DNA of 64,000 nt from Rhodococcus erythropolis NBRC 15567 (GCF_001552595.1 NZ_BCRM01000010.1:124001-188000); one strand, 5' to 3'; counted from the first letter of the stretch, positions 41,038-49,951 are shown. A program made the numbers and translations. Notes: generated by a model from the sequence alone, not told the origin.

Positions 41038-41624
41038 TCCTCCACCGTGCCACTGATGTCCGATTCGTGCTCGGATACCGGTTCGATTTCGTCGACGACT
41101 GTTTGAATCAGACTTCCGTAGCGCCGGATCAGGTCCTTCGACGACAACGAATCCTCACCGAGGAGTTCGAGCGTCCGCATGCCGGTGGCAAGTCCGAGCA
41201 ACAGTGAGACGACGACCTGGCTGCGAACCAAACCGGGCTCGGTGTCGCCGATGCGTCGTGCGATCCCGTGAACGTATCGTTCCTTGATCTCTGCCCGGGC
41301 GGCGTCCGGATCTGGCGCCTCGTGAACGTGTACTGCGAGCATTGCCCACGGATCGGTTTCGTCGGATTCTCTACGAGCGACAAGTTTCTCGACCAGTTGA
41401 CAGCCGATGTTTCCGGTGGCGTCGGCATTGGGATCCTCGTCCATCGGAGGTGCGGACGGGATCGCAGCCGAATACAATCGAGCTTTGCTGCCGTAGATCT
41501 TCATGACCAGGGCAGGGGAGTAACCGGCTGCGACCGCGATGTCCTTGATGGTCGTCGATGCGTAACCTCGTTCCGCGAACAAGGCTTTCGCTGCTGTGAG
41601 GATGCTGGCTTCACCGCTGCTCAT
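41034..41624 (-). CDS. TetR-family regulator next to the MFS exporter
   Basis: 196-residue repressor with a TetR HTH (LTAAKALFAERGYASTTIKDIAVAAGYSPALVMKIYGSKARLY, about 8-52) and a helical C-terminal domain. It follows the interrupted MFS gene by 40 bases on the same strand and probably controls it; the palindromes at 43698-43724, upstream of that gene, are candidate sites. The stop overlaps a 43-residue ORF. Confidence 0.9.
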   Translation of the reverse strand: MSSGEASILTAAKALFAERGYASTTIKDIAVAAGYSPALVMKIYGSKARLYSAAIPSAPPMDEDPNADATGNIGCQLVEKLVARRESDETDPWAMLAVHVHEAPDPDAARAEIKERYVHGIARRIGDTEPGLVRSQVVVSLLLGLATGMRTLELLGEDSLSSKDLIRRYGSLIQTVVDEIEPVSEHESDISGTVEE

Positions 41625-41664
41625 GCCGCTCGCCTCGATACCCGATCGCCATGCGTTTGGTTGC

Positions 41665-42780
41665 TCATACTGTCGTCAACGGCTCGGCATCGACGGGTAC
41701 GTCGAAGTCGACGACGGTGGACTGCGCGATGACCGCTATCTGACGAGCCAATGTGCCGTGTCCACTCTCGGTCAGCGCGGTCAGGATGTACCGGCCGGAT
41801 GTCGGGAGTGCGATTCCGTAGTGCCCGGTTCCGTCGGTGACGGTGGATGCGACGAATTCGCCGGTCGGTTTCGTGAGTGTGACGACGGTTCCCGAGGTTG
41901 TTCGGCCGTCGACTCCGACCTTGCCGGAGATGGTGAGGCGGTCACCGAGTTCGACGGTGTGCGTCGATTGCGCGCTGTCGAAAGCGATCACCTGCGACCG
42001 AGGGGACCAGCCGTCGGCACTCGTCACCACCAAGTACCGTCCGGGCCGGGGTAGTGCGAGGGAGAAGTTGCCCTCGTTGTCGGCGCGACTCCAGTCGATC
42101 GGTCGCCCCTCCATGTCCATCACGGTGACAACAGCCTGCCGGATCGGTCGGCTGTCGGCTCGGACCACACGACCGGCAACCACAATTTCCGTTTCGGACA
42201 CGGCGGCGTCGGGAAGCTCGAACCCTTCCGGGGTCACCGGGCGAAGCGCCGTTTCCGGTTTTGCGCCGCGGCGAGGAATGAACGCAGCGGCAGCGGCAGC
42301 AGCCACGGCGGCGAGGGCGGCCAGCCAGAAGATGTTCTTGAAGGCGTCGATCGACGGAAGGCCCTCGCCCGGCCCGGACGGGATGACCATCGAGGTGAGC
42401 ATGGCGGCAACCACTGCGCTGGATGTGGACGTACCGACTGAGCGGAGCAGCGAATTGAGGCCGTTTGCGGACGCGGTTTCGGTGATCGGAACCGATCGCA
42501 TGATCAGCATCGGCATCGCGGAGTAGGCGATTGCAGTTCCGATGCTGACCACCGCCGCGCTGATGATGATCAGTGTTATCGAGCCGGTCAGGAACACGCG
42601 CGCGATGTAGGCGAGCGCGAGCACAGTGCCGCCGACGATCAGGGTGATCTTGGCTCCGAATCGCTTCGTGATGTTCGCGGAGACGGGAGCGAAGAAGACC
42701 ATCGCGAGGCCTGCCGGAATCATGCACAGTCCGGCCGCCATCACTCCCAGTTCGAAGCCGTAGCCGGAGATCTTCGGCAT
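41665..42780 (-). pseudogene. MFS exporter, C-terminal part with two Ig-like domains (after in-frame amber)
   Basis: 371 codons from the first ATG after the stop, in the same frame as the N-terminal part. Residues 10-168 hold the last five or so membrane helices of a 14-TM MFS protein. Residues about 198-280 and 283-362 are two beta-sandwich repeats of the carboxypeptidase-regulatory-like type (VVAGRVVRADSRPIRQAVVTV and ISGKVGVDGRTTSGTVVTL), each ending in a GRYxL(V/T) segment. The frame has no other damage. Whether it is translated separately is unknown; no clear RBS precedes ATG 42780. Confidence 0.8.
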
Positions 42781-42789
42781 CTGGAGTTG

Positions 42790-42792
42790 CTA
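42790..42792 (-). other. In-frame TAG interrupting the MFS gene
   Basis: On the minus strand the codons read ACC ACT TAG CAA CTC CAG ATG. A single C-to-T change from CAG would create it. The downstream CAACTC is close to the CARYYA readthrough context known from plant viruses, which is weak evidence in a bacterium. Confidence 0.9.
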
Positions 42793-43677
42793 AGTGGTGG
42801 AGAGGTTGTTCGCATACATCGAGAAGCCGACGAGGATCGAGGCGACGTTGGTCAGCAGAACGGGCCGCTTGGCCGACGTTCGCAAGTCGACCATCGGCTG
42901 GGTGACCCGGAGTTCGTACGGGAACCACAGTGCGAGCGTCACGATTCCGATGACGAACATGAGCAATGTCAGTTCGCTCGTCCATCCCCAACGGGCCCCC
43001 TTGGAGATGGCGAGGAGGATCGCCGTGAGTGCTGTCGAGAGCATGACCGCGCCGAGGAAGTCGAATTTGCCGCGGGTGCGAACACTCGATTCCGGGACGA
43101 CGGCGGCTACCGCGATGATCAACAGGACGCCCACGATCGCCGAGAGCCAGAAGATGGCGGGCCAGCCTAGATGCTCGAAGATCAACCCGGACAGGGGGAG
43201 CCCGAGTGCGCTGCCGATTCCGAGAGTGGCACTCATCAAGGCTGTTGCCGACGCCACCTTCTCCTTGGGCAGTTCGTCGCGCATGATGCTGATTCCGACG
43301 GGGATCATCGAGATCGCGAAGCCCTGGAGGCCACGGCCGATCAGCAGGGCGACAAAGTTGCCGCCGATCGCCGCGACCAGTGATCCGACCACGATCATCG
43401 TCATCGAAATCAGCATCATGCGCCGTTTTCCGAACATGTCCGCCAGGCGGGAGACGATCGGAGTGGCGACGGCGCTCGTGAGGAGTGTGACGGTGACGAG
43501 CCAGGAGGCGTCGTCAGCGCTGACGCCGAGGATTTTCGGGAAATCGGGCAACAACGGAATGACCATCGTTTGCTGCAGCGCGACCACGGTGCCGGAAAGA
43601 CAGAGAATTGCAGTGATGAGCCGACTTGAACGGCGAGTGGTCGGAGACGAGTGCAATGCCAAGCGACGGTCCTTCAC
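42790..43677 (-). pseudogene. MFS exporter, N-terminal part ending at an in-frame amber codon
   Basis: 295 codons encoding the first eight or nine helices of a DHA2-type exporter: QQTMVIPLLPDFPKILGVS (motif D1), SRLADMFGKRRMMLISM (motif A) and GRGLQGFAISMIPVGISIMRDEL (motif B/C). The reading frame stops at a TAG (42790-42792) within the text NLSTT-stop-QLQMPKISGYGF. Intact relatives read straight through this helix start. The coding character on both sides is normal, so this is a recent point mutation, a sequencing error or a recoded stop. Confidence 0.82.
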
Positions 43678-43697
43678 GCGGCGGTGGTGAACGGGAA

Positions 43698-43724
43698 TTC
43701 ACCCATGAGTGAACCACTGTTCAC
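43698..43724. promoter_or_regulatory. Overlapping palindromes upstream of the MFS gene
   Basis: TTCAC-6-GTGAA (43698-43713) overlaps GTGAAC-4-GTTCAC (43709-43724). They lie 20-47 bases upstream of the MFS start on the minus strand, where a repressor such as the TetR protein at 41034-41624 could act. Confidence 0.55.
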
Positions 43725-43855
43725 CCCTCGCTGTCACCTTCGGTGAATATGCGATTCCTCACGACGGCAACCCGTCCAGGGTTTCCAAGTCGGTATCGCG
43801 GGAACAACGTCAGTGGTTGGTCTGCGCCCGCGCGAGCGGGCAGCGAGGAGGAGTG

Positions 43856-44050
43856 ATGCATGCCGAAGTGGGTGACCGTCTCCATGTCCAGGGGCGCGTG
43901 GTTGGGCAGGCGGAGGTAACTGCCGAGGTCCTCGAAGTCCACGGGGAGGACGGAGGGCCGCCCTATCTGGTCAGGTACGACAACGGGCACGAGGCGTTGG
44001 TGTTTCCCGGTAGCGACGGCTGGATAGATCACCCCGGAAAAGGCTCTTGA
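43856..44050 (+). CDS. DUF1918 domain protein
   Basis: 64 residues from ATG 43856, preceded by a strong GAGGAGGA. The sequence MHAEVGDRLHVQGRVVGQ and the PPYLVRYDNGHEALVFPGSD stretch are typical of DUF1918, a small SH3-like beta-barrel protein frequent in actinobacteria and of unknown role. The GTG just before is less likely given the RBS spacing. Confidence 0.88.
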   Translation: MHAEVGDRLHVQGRVVGQAEVTAEVLEVHGEDGGPPYLVRYDNGHEALVFPGSDGWIDHPGKGS

Positions 44051-44107
44051 ACTGCACGATTCTTTCCATGCATGGCCGTTGCATCGAATGCGGCTAAAGT
44101 GTGCGCA

Positions 44108-44731
44108 ATGGAGGGCAGACGCCAGTACCACTCCCGCGTGCGTGAAGCTTCCGCACAGCGAACGCGTGAACTCATTCGTGATGCGGCGACGACCTTGTTT
44201 GTCCGAGACGGATACGTCAGTGCCACCGTCAAACAGATTGCCGACTCGGCCGGCGTCGCCAATCGGACGGTGTTCACAGCCTTCCCGGGCGGGAAGCTCG
44301 AGATCTTCGAAGCGGCCCTCGCCGCGGCGCTCGATGCCGACGAGGTTCCACTCGGCGCGCCGAACCTGGCCTCGGACCCCGATGACGTTCGCCGGATCGT
44401 CTCCCAGATCGTGGCACAGGGCATCGGACTGCTCGAACGTGCCGGCGCTCTGATGATGGTCGCGGTCGAATCGTCAGGTGCGGATGCCGACATGCGGCGA
44501 CTGTCCGAGGAATCGTCGGATCAGTCGGCCGTCAATGCGATGTCGATAGCCGAGGGTCTGTCCGAGCACGGATTGTTGAGGCCCGAGATTTCGCTCGAGA
44601 AAGCCGCGGGCATACTTGCCGCTTTCGTCTCGCCTCAGCTTCATCAGCAATTGCGTCGGGTCAGTGGATGGGATGTCGATGCATACCGAGGATGGCTCGA
44701 GTTCAACATTCGCCAGAATCTAATGTACTAA
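44108..44731 (+). CDS. TetR-family regulator
   Basis: 207-residue regulator from ATG 44108. HTH region: RELIRDAATTLFVRDGYVSATVKQIADSAGVANRTVFTAFPGGKLEIFEAAL (about 18-70), followed by an Ala-rich helical ligand domain. ATG 44108 is chosen because it follows the usual start of TetR proteins; GTG or ATG codons upstream at 44072 would add 12 residues. It lies between a DUF1918 gene and a small membrane gene, and its target is not evident. Confidence 0.87.
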   Translation: MEGRRQYHSRVREASAQRTRELIRDAATTLFVRDGYVSATVKQIADSAGVANRTVFTAFPGGKLEIFEAALAAALDADEVPLGAPNLASDPDDVRRIVSQIVAQGIGLLERAGALMMVAVESSGADADMRRLSEESSDQSAVNAMSIAEGLSEHGLLRPEISLEKAAGILAAFVSPQLHQQLRRVSGWDVDAYRGWLEFNIRQNLMY

Positions 44732-44788
44732 TCGGTCTGTTTTCGTTAGCATGGCGAGGGTTTTTTATTCTCGGGAGGAATCGCCAGC

Positions 44789-45145
44789 GTGCCCTATGCC
44801 TTGTTCGGCCTCATCACGATGTTGCTGTGGATTTTCTGCATCGTCGACGCCATCACGAGAGATGACGCCTACATCCAGTACCTACCCAAGGTCGTCTGGA
44901 TTCTGATCATCATCTTCCTTCCCACCTTGGGGTCCGTTCTGTGGCTGGTGGTCGGGCGCGGACAGAACGCGCCCCGCGGTTACGTGGGTCCAACCGGTTA
45001 CGGCGAATACGAGCGTCCGGGACGCGCCGTTGCGCAGGATCCGGCGGCGGACGAAGCATTCTTGCGTCAGTGCCGCGAGCGGGCGGAAGAGCAGCGTCGA
45101 ATTGCAAAGCAGCAGCGCCGCGACGGCGACGCTGATCGGATTTGA
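44789..45145 (+). CDS. PLDc_N domain membrane protein
   Basis: 118-residue protein with two membrane helices (about 3-20 and 34-54) matching the phospholipase D-nuclease N-terminal domain (FCIVDAITRDDAYIQYLPKVVWILIIIFLPTLGSVLWLVVGR), without any nuclease domain. The C-terminal part is charged and coiled-coil-like (DEAFLRQCRERAEEQRRIAKQQRR). The GTG start follows GGGAGGAA. Function is unknown. The gene is convergent with the LysR gene. Confidence 0.85.
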   Translation: MPYALFGLITMLLWIFCIVDAITRDDAYIQYLPKVVWILIIIFLPTLGSVLWLVVGRGQNAPRGYVGPTGYGEYERPGRAVAQDPAADEAFLRQCRERAEEQRRIAKQQRRDGDADRI

Positions 45146-45146
45146 G

Positions 45147-46052
45147 TTATCGGTAGGCCGTGAGACGGTCCAGCACGAGCCGAAGCGGCGGCCACGACGA
45201 TCGGCCGCGACGCGTCACCGCATGGGCGGTGAGGATGACAGGCGGATCGGTCAGCGGCACGACGCGTACGCCTTCGCGGGTCTTGCGTTCGAGTGGCATC
45301 AGCCCCACGCCGTAACCACTGAGGATCAAGAGTTCGACCAAGTCGAGACTGTCGATCTGGTGAGTGATCCGAGGGGTGAATCCAGCCAGTGACGCGAGGG
45401 TTCGCACAGCGCGCTCGTCGGCTGTGTTTCGTGAGTTCACTATCCATGGTGTGTCTGCGAAGGCGCGGAGATCGATCCCGGATTTCGTGGACTCGTCGGG
45501 TGTGCGGGCGTTGTCGGGAACGCATAATCCCCACGGCGTCGACCAGAGCGGTAGTGCTTCGAGTAACGAGCTCGGGGATGCGGGGGCGAGGTTGTAGTCG
45601 TACGTCAGCGCGAGGTCCAGGTCATCTCGTTCGAGTAGGGCAAAAGCCTCGGCCGGTTCGTACTCGCAGATCACCACGTCTACCTGTGGATGGCTGTGTT
45701 GCAGGCTCAGGGCGACGGGGAGCATCGCGGTTCTGACGGCAGTAGCGAATCCGCCGACTCTCAATGTCCCCTCCGGTTCGGCGGTCGGATCGAGGTCCAG
45801 GCGAGCTGCATCCACGGCTGCCAGGATGGTGACGGCATGATCGGCGAGTCGTTGACCGGCAGGTGTGAGGCGAACGCGTCGGCCTTCCGGTTCGATCAAT
45901 GCAGTACCGGTTTCCGCGGTCAAAGCCGCGAGCTGTTGGGACACTGTCGATGTCGTGAGGTTGTGAGCTTCGGCGACCGCGCGCATGGAACCCAAGCGGG
46001 AGAGTTCGAGGAGGAGATGGAGTCGACGGGTTTCCATCGTTCGATCATTCAC
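45147..46052 (-). CDS. LysR-family regulator
   Basis: 301-residue regulator with an N-terminal winged HTH (ELSRLGSMRAVAEAHNLTTSTVSQQLAALTAETG) and a periplasmic-binding-protein-like effector domain. It is divergent from the EamA exporter with 68 bases between the starts, the usual layout for a LysR protein controlling its neighbour. A second ATG at 46037 is possible. Confidence 0.92.
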   Translation of the reverse strand: MNDRTMETRRLHLLLELSRLGSMRAVAEAHNLTTSTVSQQLAALTAETGTALIEPEGRRVRLTPAGQRLADHAVTILAAVDAARLDLDPTAEPEGTLRVGGFATAVRTAMLPVALSLQHSHPQVDVVICEYEPAEAFALLERDDLDLALTYDYNLAPASPSSLLEALPLWSTPWGLCVPDNARTPDESTKSGIDLRAFADTPWIVNSRNTADERAVRTLASLAGFTPRITHQIDSLDLVELLILSGYGVGLMPLERKTREGVRVVPLTDPPVILTAHAVTRRGRSSWPPLRLVLDRLTAYR

Positions 46053-46120
46053 TAATCGTGAACATAATGTAGGTCAAAATCGCGTGGACACGAACGGTTG
46101 GCGTCCCGTTCAATTCAGCT

Positions 46121-47017
46121 ATGGATACGAAAGCGCGGGCCGGAGTGGGCCTGGCTGTTCTGGCGATGTTGTGCGTGCAGCTCGGGCTTGCCGTGTCGGT
46201 GGGTCTGATCGATCAGCTCGGAGCAGACGGAGCAGCGTGGATACGTCTCGCCTGGGCGGGCATCATTCTTCTGATCATCGTCAGGCCCCGTTCCTCCGCG
46301 TTCACTCGCAAAGCGTTTCTGGCCTGCGTGGTCCTGGGTGTGGTCACCGCCGGCATGACGCTGTTGTTCATGGCGGCCGTCGAGCGTCTTCCTCTGGGAA
46401 CGGCAAGCGCGCTGGAGTTCTTGGGTCCGCTGACGGTTGCTTTGCTCCGGGGGCGTGGCCGCGTTCTGTGGCCGGTTCTGGCAGGCGTGGGCGTAGTCCT
46501 TCTCACTGAACCGTGGGCAGGGACAGTCGATCTGGTCGGTGTGGCGTACGCACTTGGCGCGGCGCTCTGCTGGGCGATGTACATACTGCTCACCCAGCGG
46601 GTCGGCGACGAGGTTGCCGGTATCAACGGGCTGGCGGTGTCGATGGCGGTTGCCGGGTTGGCCGCGACAATTGCCGTGGGCCACTCGGCCATTGGGCGGC
46701 TGACCCCGCACCTGGTTCTCGTGGGCCTCGGACTTGCGATCTTGCTGCCCGTCGTGCCGTTCGTTCTGGAGATGGTCTCACTGCGGCGGCTGTCGACAGC
46801 AGCATTCGGCACGCTGATGAGTCTCGAACCCGCTTTCGCGCAGCTCATCGGTCTTGTTGTGTTGCAACAAGTTCCGAGTGTTCTGGCAGTGGCAGGTATC
46901 GCATGCGTCGTCGTCGCGGGGATCGGCGCGGCCCGCGGTGGTGCTCGGGGTGGTGGCGGGAAGCCGGCAGGCCCACCGTCCGATTCCGAGCGAACGTACC
47001 TTTCGGCGCCTTCATGA
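46121..47017 (+). CDS. EamA-family exporter (RhtA-like)
   Basis: 298-residue ten-helix drug/metabolite transporter with two EamA halves; RhtA-like features are [20 protein letters not shown] and [29 protein letters not shown]. RhtA exports threonine and homoserine, but the substrate here is not proved. It ends in a Gly-rich tail. Probably controlled by the divergent LysR protein. Confidence 0.88.
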   Translation: MDTKARAGVGLAVLAMLCVQLGLAVSVGLIDQLGADGAAWIRLAWAGIILLIIVRPRSSAFTRKAFLACVVLGVVTAGMTLLFMAAVERLPLGTASALEFLGPLTVALLRGRGRVLWPVLAGVGVVLLTEPWAGTVDLVGVAYALGAALCWAMYILLTQRVGDEVAGINGLAVSMAVAGLAATIAVGHSAIGRLTPHLVLVGLGLAILLPVVPFVLEMVSLRRLSTAAFGTLMSLEPAFAQLIGLVVLQQVPSVLAVAGIACVVVAGIGAARGGARGGGGKPAGPPSDSERTYLSAPS

Positions 47018-47051
47018 GACCGAGAGTGCCGTTCGCTCAGGGCATGTCAGC

Positions 47052-47645
47052 TCAGTGCACGGCTGCCGCAGCGATTGCTCCGTCGAACACGTCGGCGACC
47101 TCGCCGAGCGAATCGAGGATCGGCTGACCTGATCGTTCGACGCGAGCCCGCACCAGCGAACCCTCGAGTGCGGACACTGCCAGGACGGCAAGCCGTTCCG
47201 ATCGAGTGCGTTCGACACCGGACTCGATCAGTGAGTCGCGCAGTAGTGAAGTCCACTGTCGGTAGACCGCCTGTCCTGCGCCTGTCACGCTCTCCGAATC
47301 GGGGGCAAGTTCCAACAACACCGTCGTGATCGGCGAGCCTTCGTGGAAGTCCGAATCGCTCACCCATCCAGCGAGCAACCGCGCATACTCGCGCAGCAGT
47401 GCTCCGGCGTCCGGTTGACTGTCGGCGAGTTCGGTCAGAGTGTCGGTGACCAACTGCCCGCCGACGCGGACGACCTCTTCGCCGATCTGCTCTTTGCCGC
47501 CGGGAAAGTAGTGGTAGAGCGAACCTTTCGGGGCGCCACTCGACTTGAGGATCTCGTTGAGTCCCGTAGCCGCATACCCCTGGCGGCGAAACAGATCGGC
47601 TGCAGCTCGTACCAGTGCTTTGCGGTGTTTCGGGGGAGTCGCCAC
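47052..47645 (-). CDS. TetR-family regulator, LmrA/YxaF type
   Basis: 197 residues from GTG 47645. HTH: KALVRAAADLFRRQGYAATGLNEILKSSGAPKGSLYHYFPGGKEQI, where the APKGSLYHYFPGGKE form is typical of LmrA/YxaF repressors. The C-terminal domain has LLREYARLLAGWV and FHEGSPITTVLLELAPDS. It is divergent from a thioesterase gene, and the 16-bp palindrome at 47686-47701 is its likely operator. An upstream TTG/ATG at 47681 would run into that operator. Confidence 0.9.
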   Translation of the reverse strand: MATPPKHRKALVRAAADLFRRQGYAATGLNEILKSSGAPKGSLYHYFPGGKEQIGEEVVRVGGQLVTDTLTELADSQPDAGALLREYARLLAGWVSDSDFHEGSPITTVLLELAPDSESVTGAGQAVYRQWTSLLRDSLIESGVERTRSERLAVLAVSALEGSLVRARVERSGQPILDSLGEVADVFDGAIAAAAVH

Positions 47646-47685
47646 GAGTTGGAGCTTAAACACCCCAGCGATCCACCACAATCTA

Positions 47686-47701
47686 TGTAGACTGGTCTAC
47701 A
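47686..47701. promoter_or_regulatory. TetR (LmrA/YxaF-type) operator
   Basis: Perfect palindrome TGTAGAC-TG-GTCTACA, whose last base is the A of the thioesterase ATG at 47701. The TAGAC/GTCTA half-sites are those expected of LmrA/YxaF repressors. Binding would cover the start of the divergent transcript. Confidence 0.8.
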
Positions 47702-48120
47702 TGGAACATCCGGAGATGCTGGAACAATTGCGCGCAGTCAACGCCTCGGCGGCCTTCAACCGGTGGGCCGGATTCGAAGTGACGGAGGCCGAACCAGGAC
47801 GTGTCTGCCTGCGGCTCGAATGGCGTGAGGATCTTGGCCAGTACTCGGGACACTTGCACGCTGCGCTTGTGGCGGGACTTATCGACACTGCGTGCGGATT
47901 TGCCGCCTTTACACAGGTTGGTGTCGTGGCGGCGTCCAACTGCGCGGTCAATTTCGTGAGCCCGGGAGTCGGAACGGCATTCGTCGCCACGGCACGCTCG
48001 GTCAAGGCTGGGCGCAAGCAGGTGTTCGTCACTGCCGAGGTACATGCCGAACGCGAAGGCGAATCCGTGCTCGTCGCGTTCGGCACTACCCTCTTGGTTC
48101 CACTCGCCGTTCAGGCTTAG
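47701..48120 (+). CDS. PaaI-family hotdog thioesterase
   Basis: 139-residue hotdog-fold protein. The family segments SGHLHAALVAGLIDTACGFAAF, NCAVNFVSPGVGTAFVATARSVKAGRKQVFVTAEVHAE and VAFGTTLL are typical of PaaI acyl-CoA thioesterases, whose active-site Asp/Glu is here the D of IDTACG. No RBS precedes ATG 47701 and the operator abuts it, so the mRNA may be leaderless. The substrate is unknown. Confidence 0.9.
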   Translation: MEHPEMLEQLRAVNASAAFNRWAGFEVTEAEPGRVCLRLEWREDLGQYSGHLHAALVAGLIDTACGFAAFTQVGVVAASNCAVNFVSPGVGTAFVATARSVKAGRKQVFVTAEVHAEREGESVLVAFGTTLLVPLAVQA

Positions 48121-48136
48121 GGAACCTCGGGCAACC

Positions 48137-49066
48137 TCAGGGAATGAGGATGAACTTCCCGGCGGGATGAGAACTCTGCAACTCGGTGTGAGCGAGTGCG
48201 ACGTCTGCGAGCGGGAAGGTCTTGGCGATCTTCACGGTGAGGTGTCCGGACCCGGCTTGTTCGACCAGTTCGGAGCGAGCCTTCAAACGTGCTTCGGCAC
48301 TTGCCGGATTGCCTCCGCCGACAGACGCGAAGCCGTCGGTCTGGGCGCGTCCGAACGCGACGATGGTGACGATACGGCTCTTGTCGGCGACCAATGTCAG
48401 AGATGTATCGACGGCTTCGTCAGTTCCGGCGGTGTCGAAAGCGGCGTCGACACCGTTCGGTGCGAGTTCACGAACGCGGGCTTCGAGGCCCTCGCCGTAG
48501 AGCACCGGCGTGGCGCCGAGCGAGCGCACGTAGTCCTGATTCGATGCTCCCGCAGTGCCGATCACGGTGGCACCGCGTGCTGCGGCGAGCTGAACCGCAA
48601 TAGCGCCGACGCCACCGGACGCGCCGTGGATGAGGACGGTGTCCCCGGAGCCGACGCGAATGGTGTCGAGGGCGTCGACTGCAGTTCCGCCGACGAGAAG
48701 GAGTCCGGCCGCCTGTTCCCAGCTGATGCCGGCGGGCTTCGCGGTGATCGAGGAGACCGGAACGACTACCTGTTCGGCGTAAAGACCGTTGCCGGGGCTG
48801 ACGATCACCTCGTCGCCGACTGCAACACCGGTAACGCCGTCGCCGACCGCCGAGACGACGCCCGCTGCCTCGCCGCCGAGGCGGATCGGAAGTTTCTCGG
48901 GATCAGTGCCGAAAGCACCGCTGTAGAGCTTGAAGTCGAAGGGATTGACGCCGATCGCTTTCACGTCGACCAGGACTTCGCCTGATTTCGGTGCCGGTAA
49001 ATCGATGTCCACCAGCTCCAGGACCTCGGGCGTGCCGTACGTCTGCGCTACAACAGTTTTGGTCAT
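48137..49066 (-). CDS. NADP-dependent quinone oxidoreductase (zinc-independent MDR family)
   Basis: 309-residue medium-chain reductase of the quinone oxidoreductase (QOR/zeta-crystallin) type. It shows a GroES-like N-terminal half (GEVLVDVKAIGVNPFDFKLYSG, GGEAAGVVSAVGDGV) and the NADP loop ASGGVGAIAVQLAAARGATVIGT. The cysteine and histidine ligands of zinc ADHs are absent. The terminator at 49079-49110 separates it from the SDR gene. The electron acceptor is unknown. Confidence 0.9.
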   Translation of the reverse strand: MTKTVVAQTYGTPEVLELVDIDLPAPKSGEVLVDVKAIGVNPFDFKLYSGAFGTDPEKLPIRLGGEAAGVVSAVGDGVTGVAVGDEVIVSPGNGLYAEQVVVPVSSITAKPAGISWEQAAGLLLVGGTAVDALDTIRVGSGDTVLIHGASGGVGAIAVQLAAARGATVIGTAGASNQDYVRSLGATPVLYGEGLEARVRELAPNGVDAAFDTAGTDEAVDTSLTLVADKSRIVTIVAFGRAQTDGFASVGGGNPASAEARLKARSELVEQAGSGHLTVKIAKTFPLADVALAHTELQSSHPAGKFILIP

Positions 49067-49078
49067 GTCTCGCGCAAC

Positions 49079-49110
49079 CGTCCTCGGGGAAGCGATATTC
49101 CCCGAGGACG
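49079..49110 (-). terminator. Terminator after the SDR gene
   Basis: Perfect 13-bp inverted repeat CGTCCTCGGGGAA (49079-49091) and TTCCCCGAGGACG (49098-49110), with a GCGATA loop, between the SDR stop and the quinone oxidoreductase start on the minus strand. Confidence 0.85.
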
Positions 49111-49132
49111 GGAAAAACTCGAGAAGATTCGA

Positions 49133-49951
49133 TCAGCGGATCAGGGTGCCCAGATCGAGCGGCATCGCGATGCCGGTGATGTGATGGGCCTCGTCGGAAC
49201 CGAGGAACGCGACGGCTGCGGCGATGTCCTCCGGCTGGCTGACCGGGTCTGGCAAGGTCTGCATGAAGATCGGACCGAGGGTGTGAGCGTTGGCGTCGAT
49301 GAGCGGCCGCATGTCCGTCATCTGCATTCCGGTTTCCACGCCGTGCGGGTGGATGGTGTTGACCCGAATGTTGTACTGCCCCAATTCCGAGGCCATCGTC
49401 TTGGCCAGACCGGTGATGCCGTGTTTGCTCGCGACGTAGTGGCCGAGGAAGGGGAGCCCACGCAGGCCGGCGACGGAGCTGGTGAAGATGATCGAGCCAC
49501 CGGTGCCTTGCTTGATCAGGTGCGGGATCGCTGCCTTGGCGGTGTGGAAGACTCCGGTCAGGTTGACGTCGAGCGTTTCCTGCCACTGCTCGGGCGTGAT
49601 TTCCCATGACATGTTGGCAGAACAGATTCCGGCGTTCGCGACGACGACGTCGAGGCGCCCCAGTTCGTCGATGCCGGCATCGAGCGCCGCGGACAGCGCA
49701 GAGAAGTCGCGGACGTCGGTCTTGGTAGCGACAATTCGACGGTCCAGAGCCTTGACCAGTTCGACTGTCTCGGCCAGGTCGTCTTCGGTGGCGCCGGCGT
49801 AAGACGTGGATTCGAATTGAACACACGCGTCGACGGCGATGATGTCTGCGCCCTCTTCTGCCAGCCGGACAGCTTCCGCCCGCCCCTGACCGCGGGCTGC
49901 TCCGGTGATGAAGGCAACTTTTCCGGTGTATCGATTGGCAGTCATGCTCAA
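49133..49951 (-). CDS. Short-chain dehydrogenase, mycofactocin-coupled type
   Basis: 272-residue SDR. The NAD loop is TGAARGQGRAEAVRLAEEGADIIAVD, followed by a short insertion (CVQFESTSYAGATEDDL) that marks the mycofactocin-coupled SDR group, including the carveol dehydrogenase of R. erythropolis. The NAG motif, the catalytic YxxxK in HYVASKHG and the S of TSSVAG are present. Such enzymes hold NAD non-exchangeably and need mycofactocin for re-oxidation. Start 49951; an internal ATG gives an alternative two codons later. Confidence 0.88.
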   Translation of the reverse strand: MSMTANRYTGKVAFITGAARGQGRAEAVRLAEEGADIIAVDACVQFESTSYAGATEDDLAETVELVKALDRRIVATKTDVRDFSALSAALDAGIDELGRLDVVVANAGICSANMSWEITPEQWQETLDVNLTGVFHTAKAAIPHLIKQGTGGSIIFTSSVAGLRGLPFLGHYVASKHGITGLAKTMASELGQYNIRVNTIHPHGVETGMQMTDMRPLIDANAHTLGPIFMQTLPDPVSQPEDIAAAVAFLGSDEAHHITGIAMPLDLGTLIR

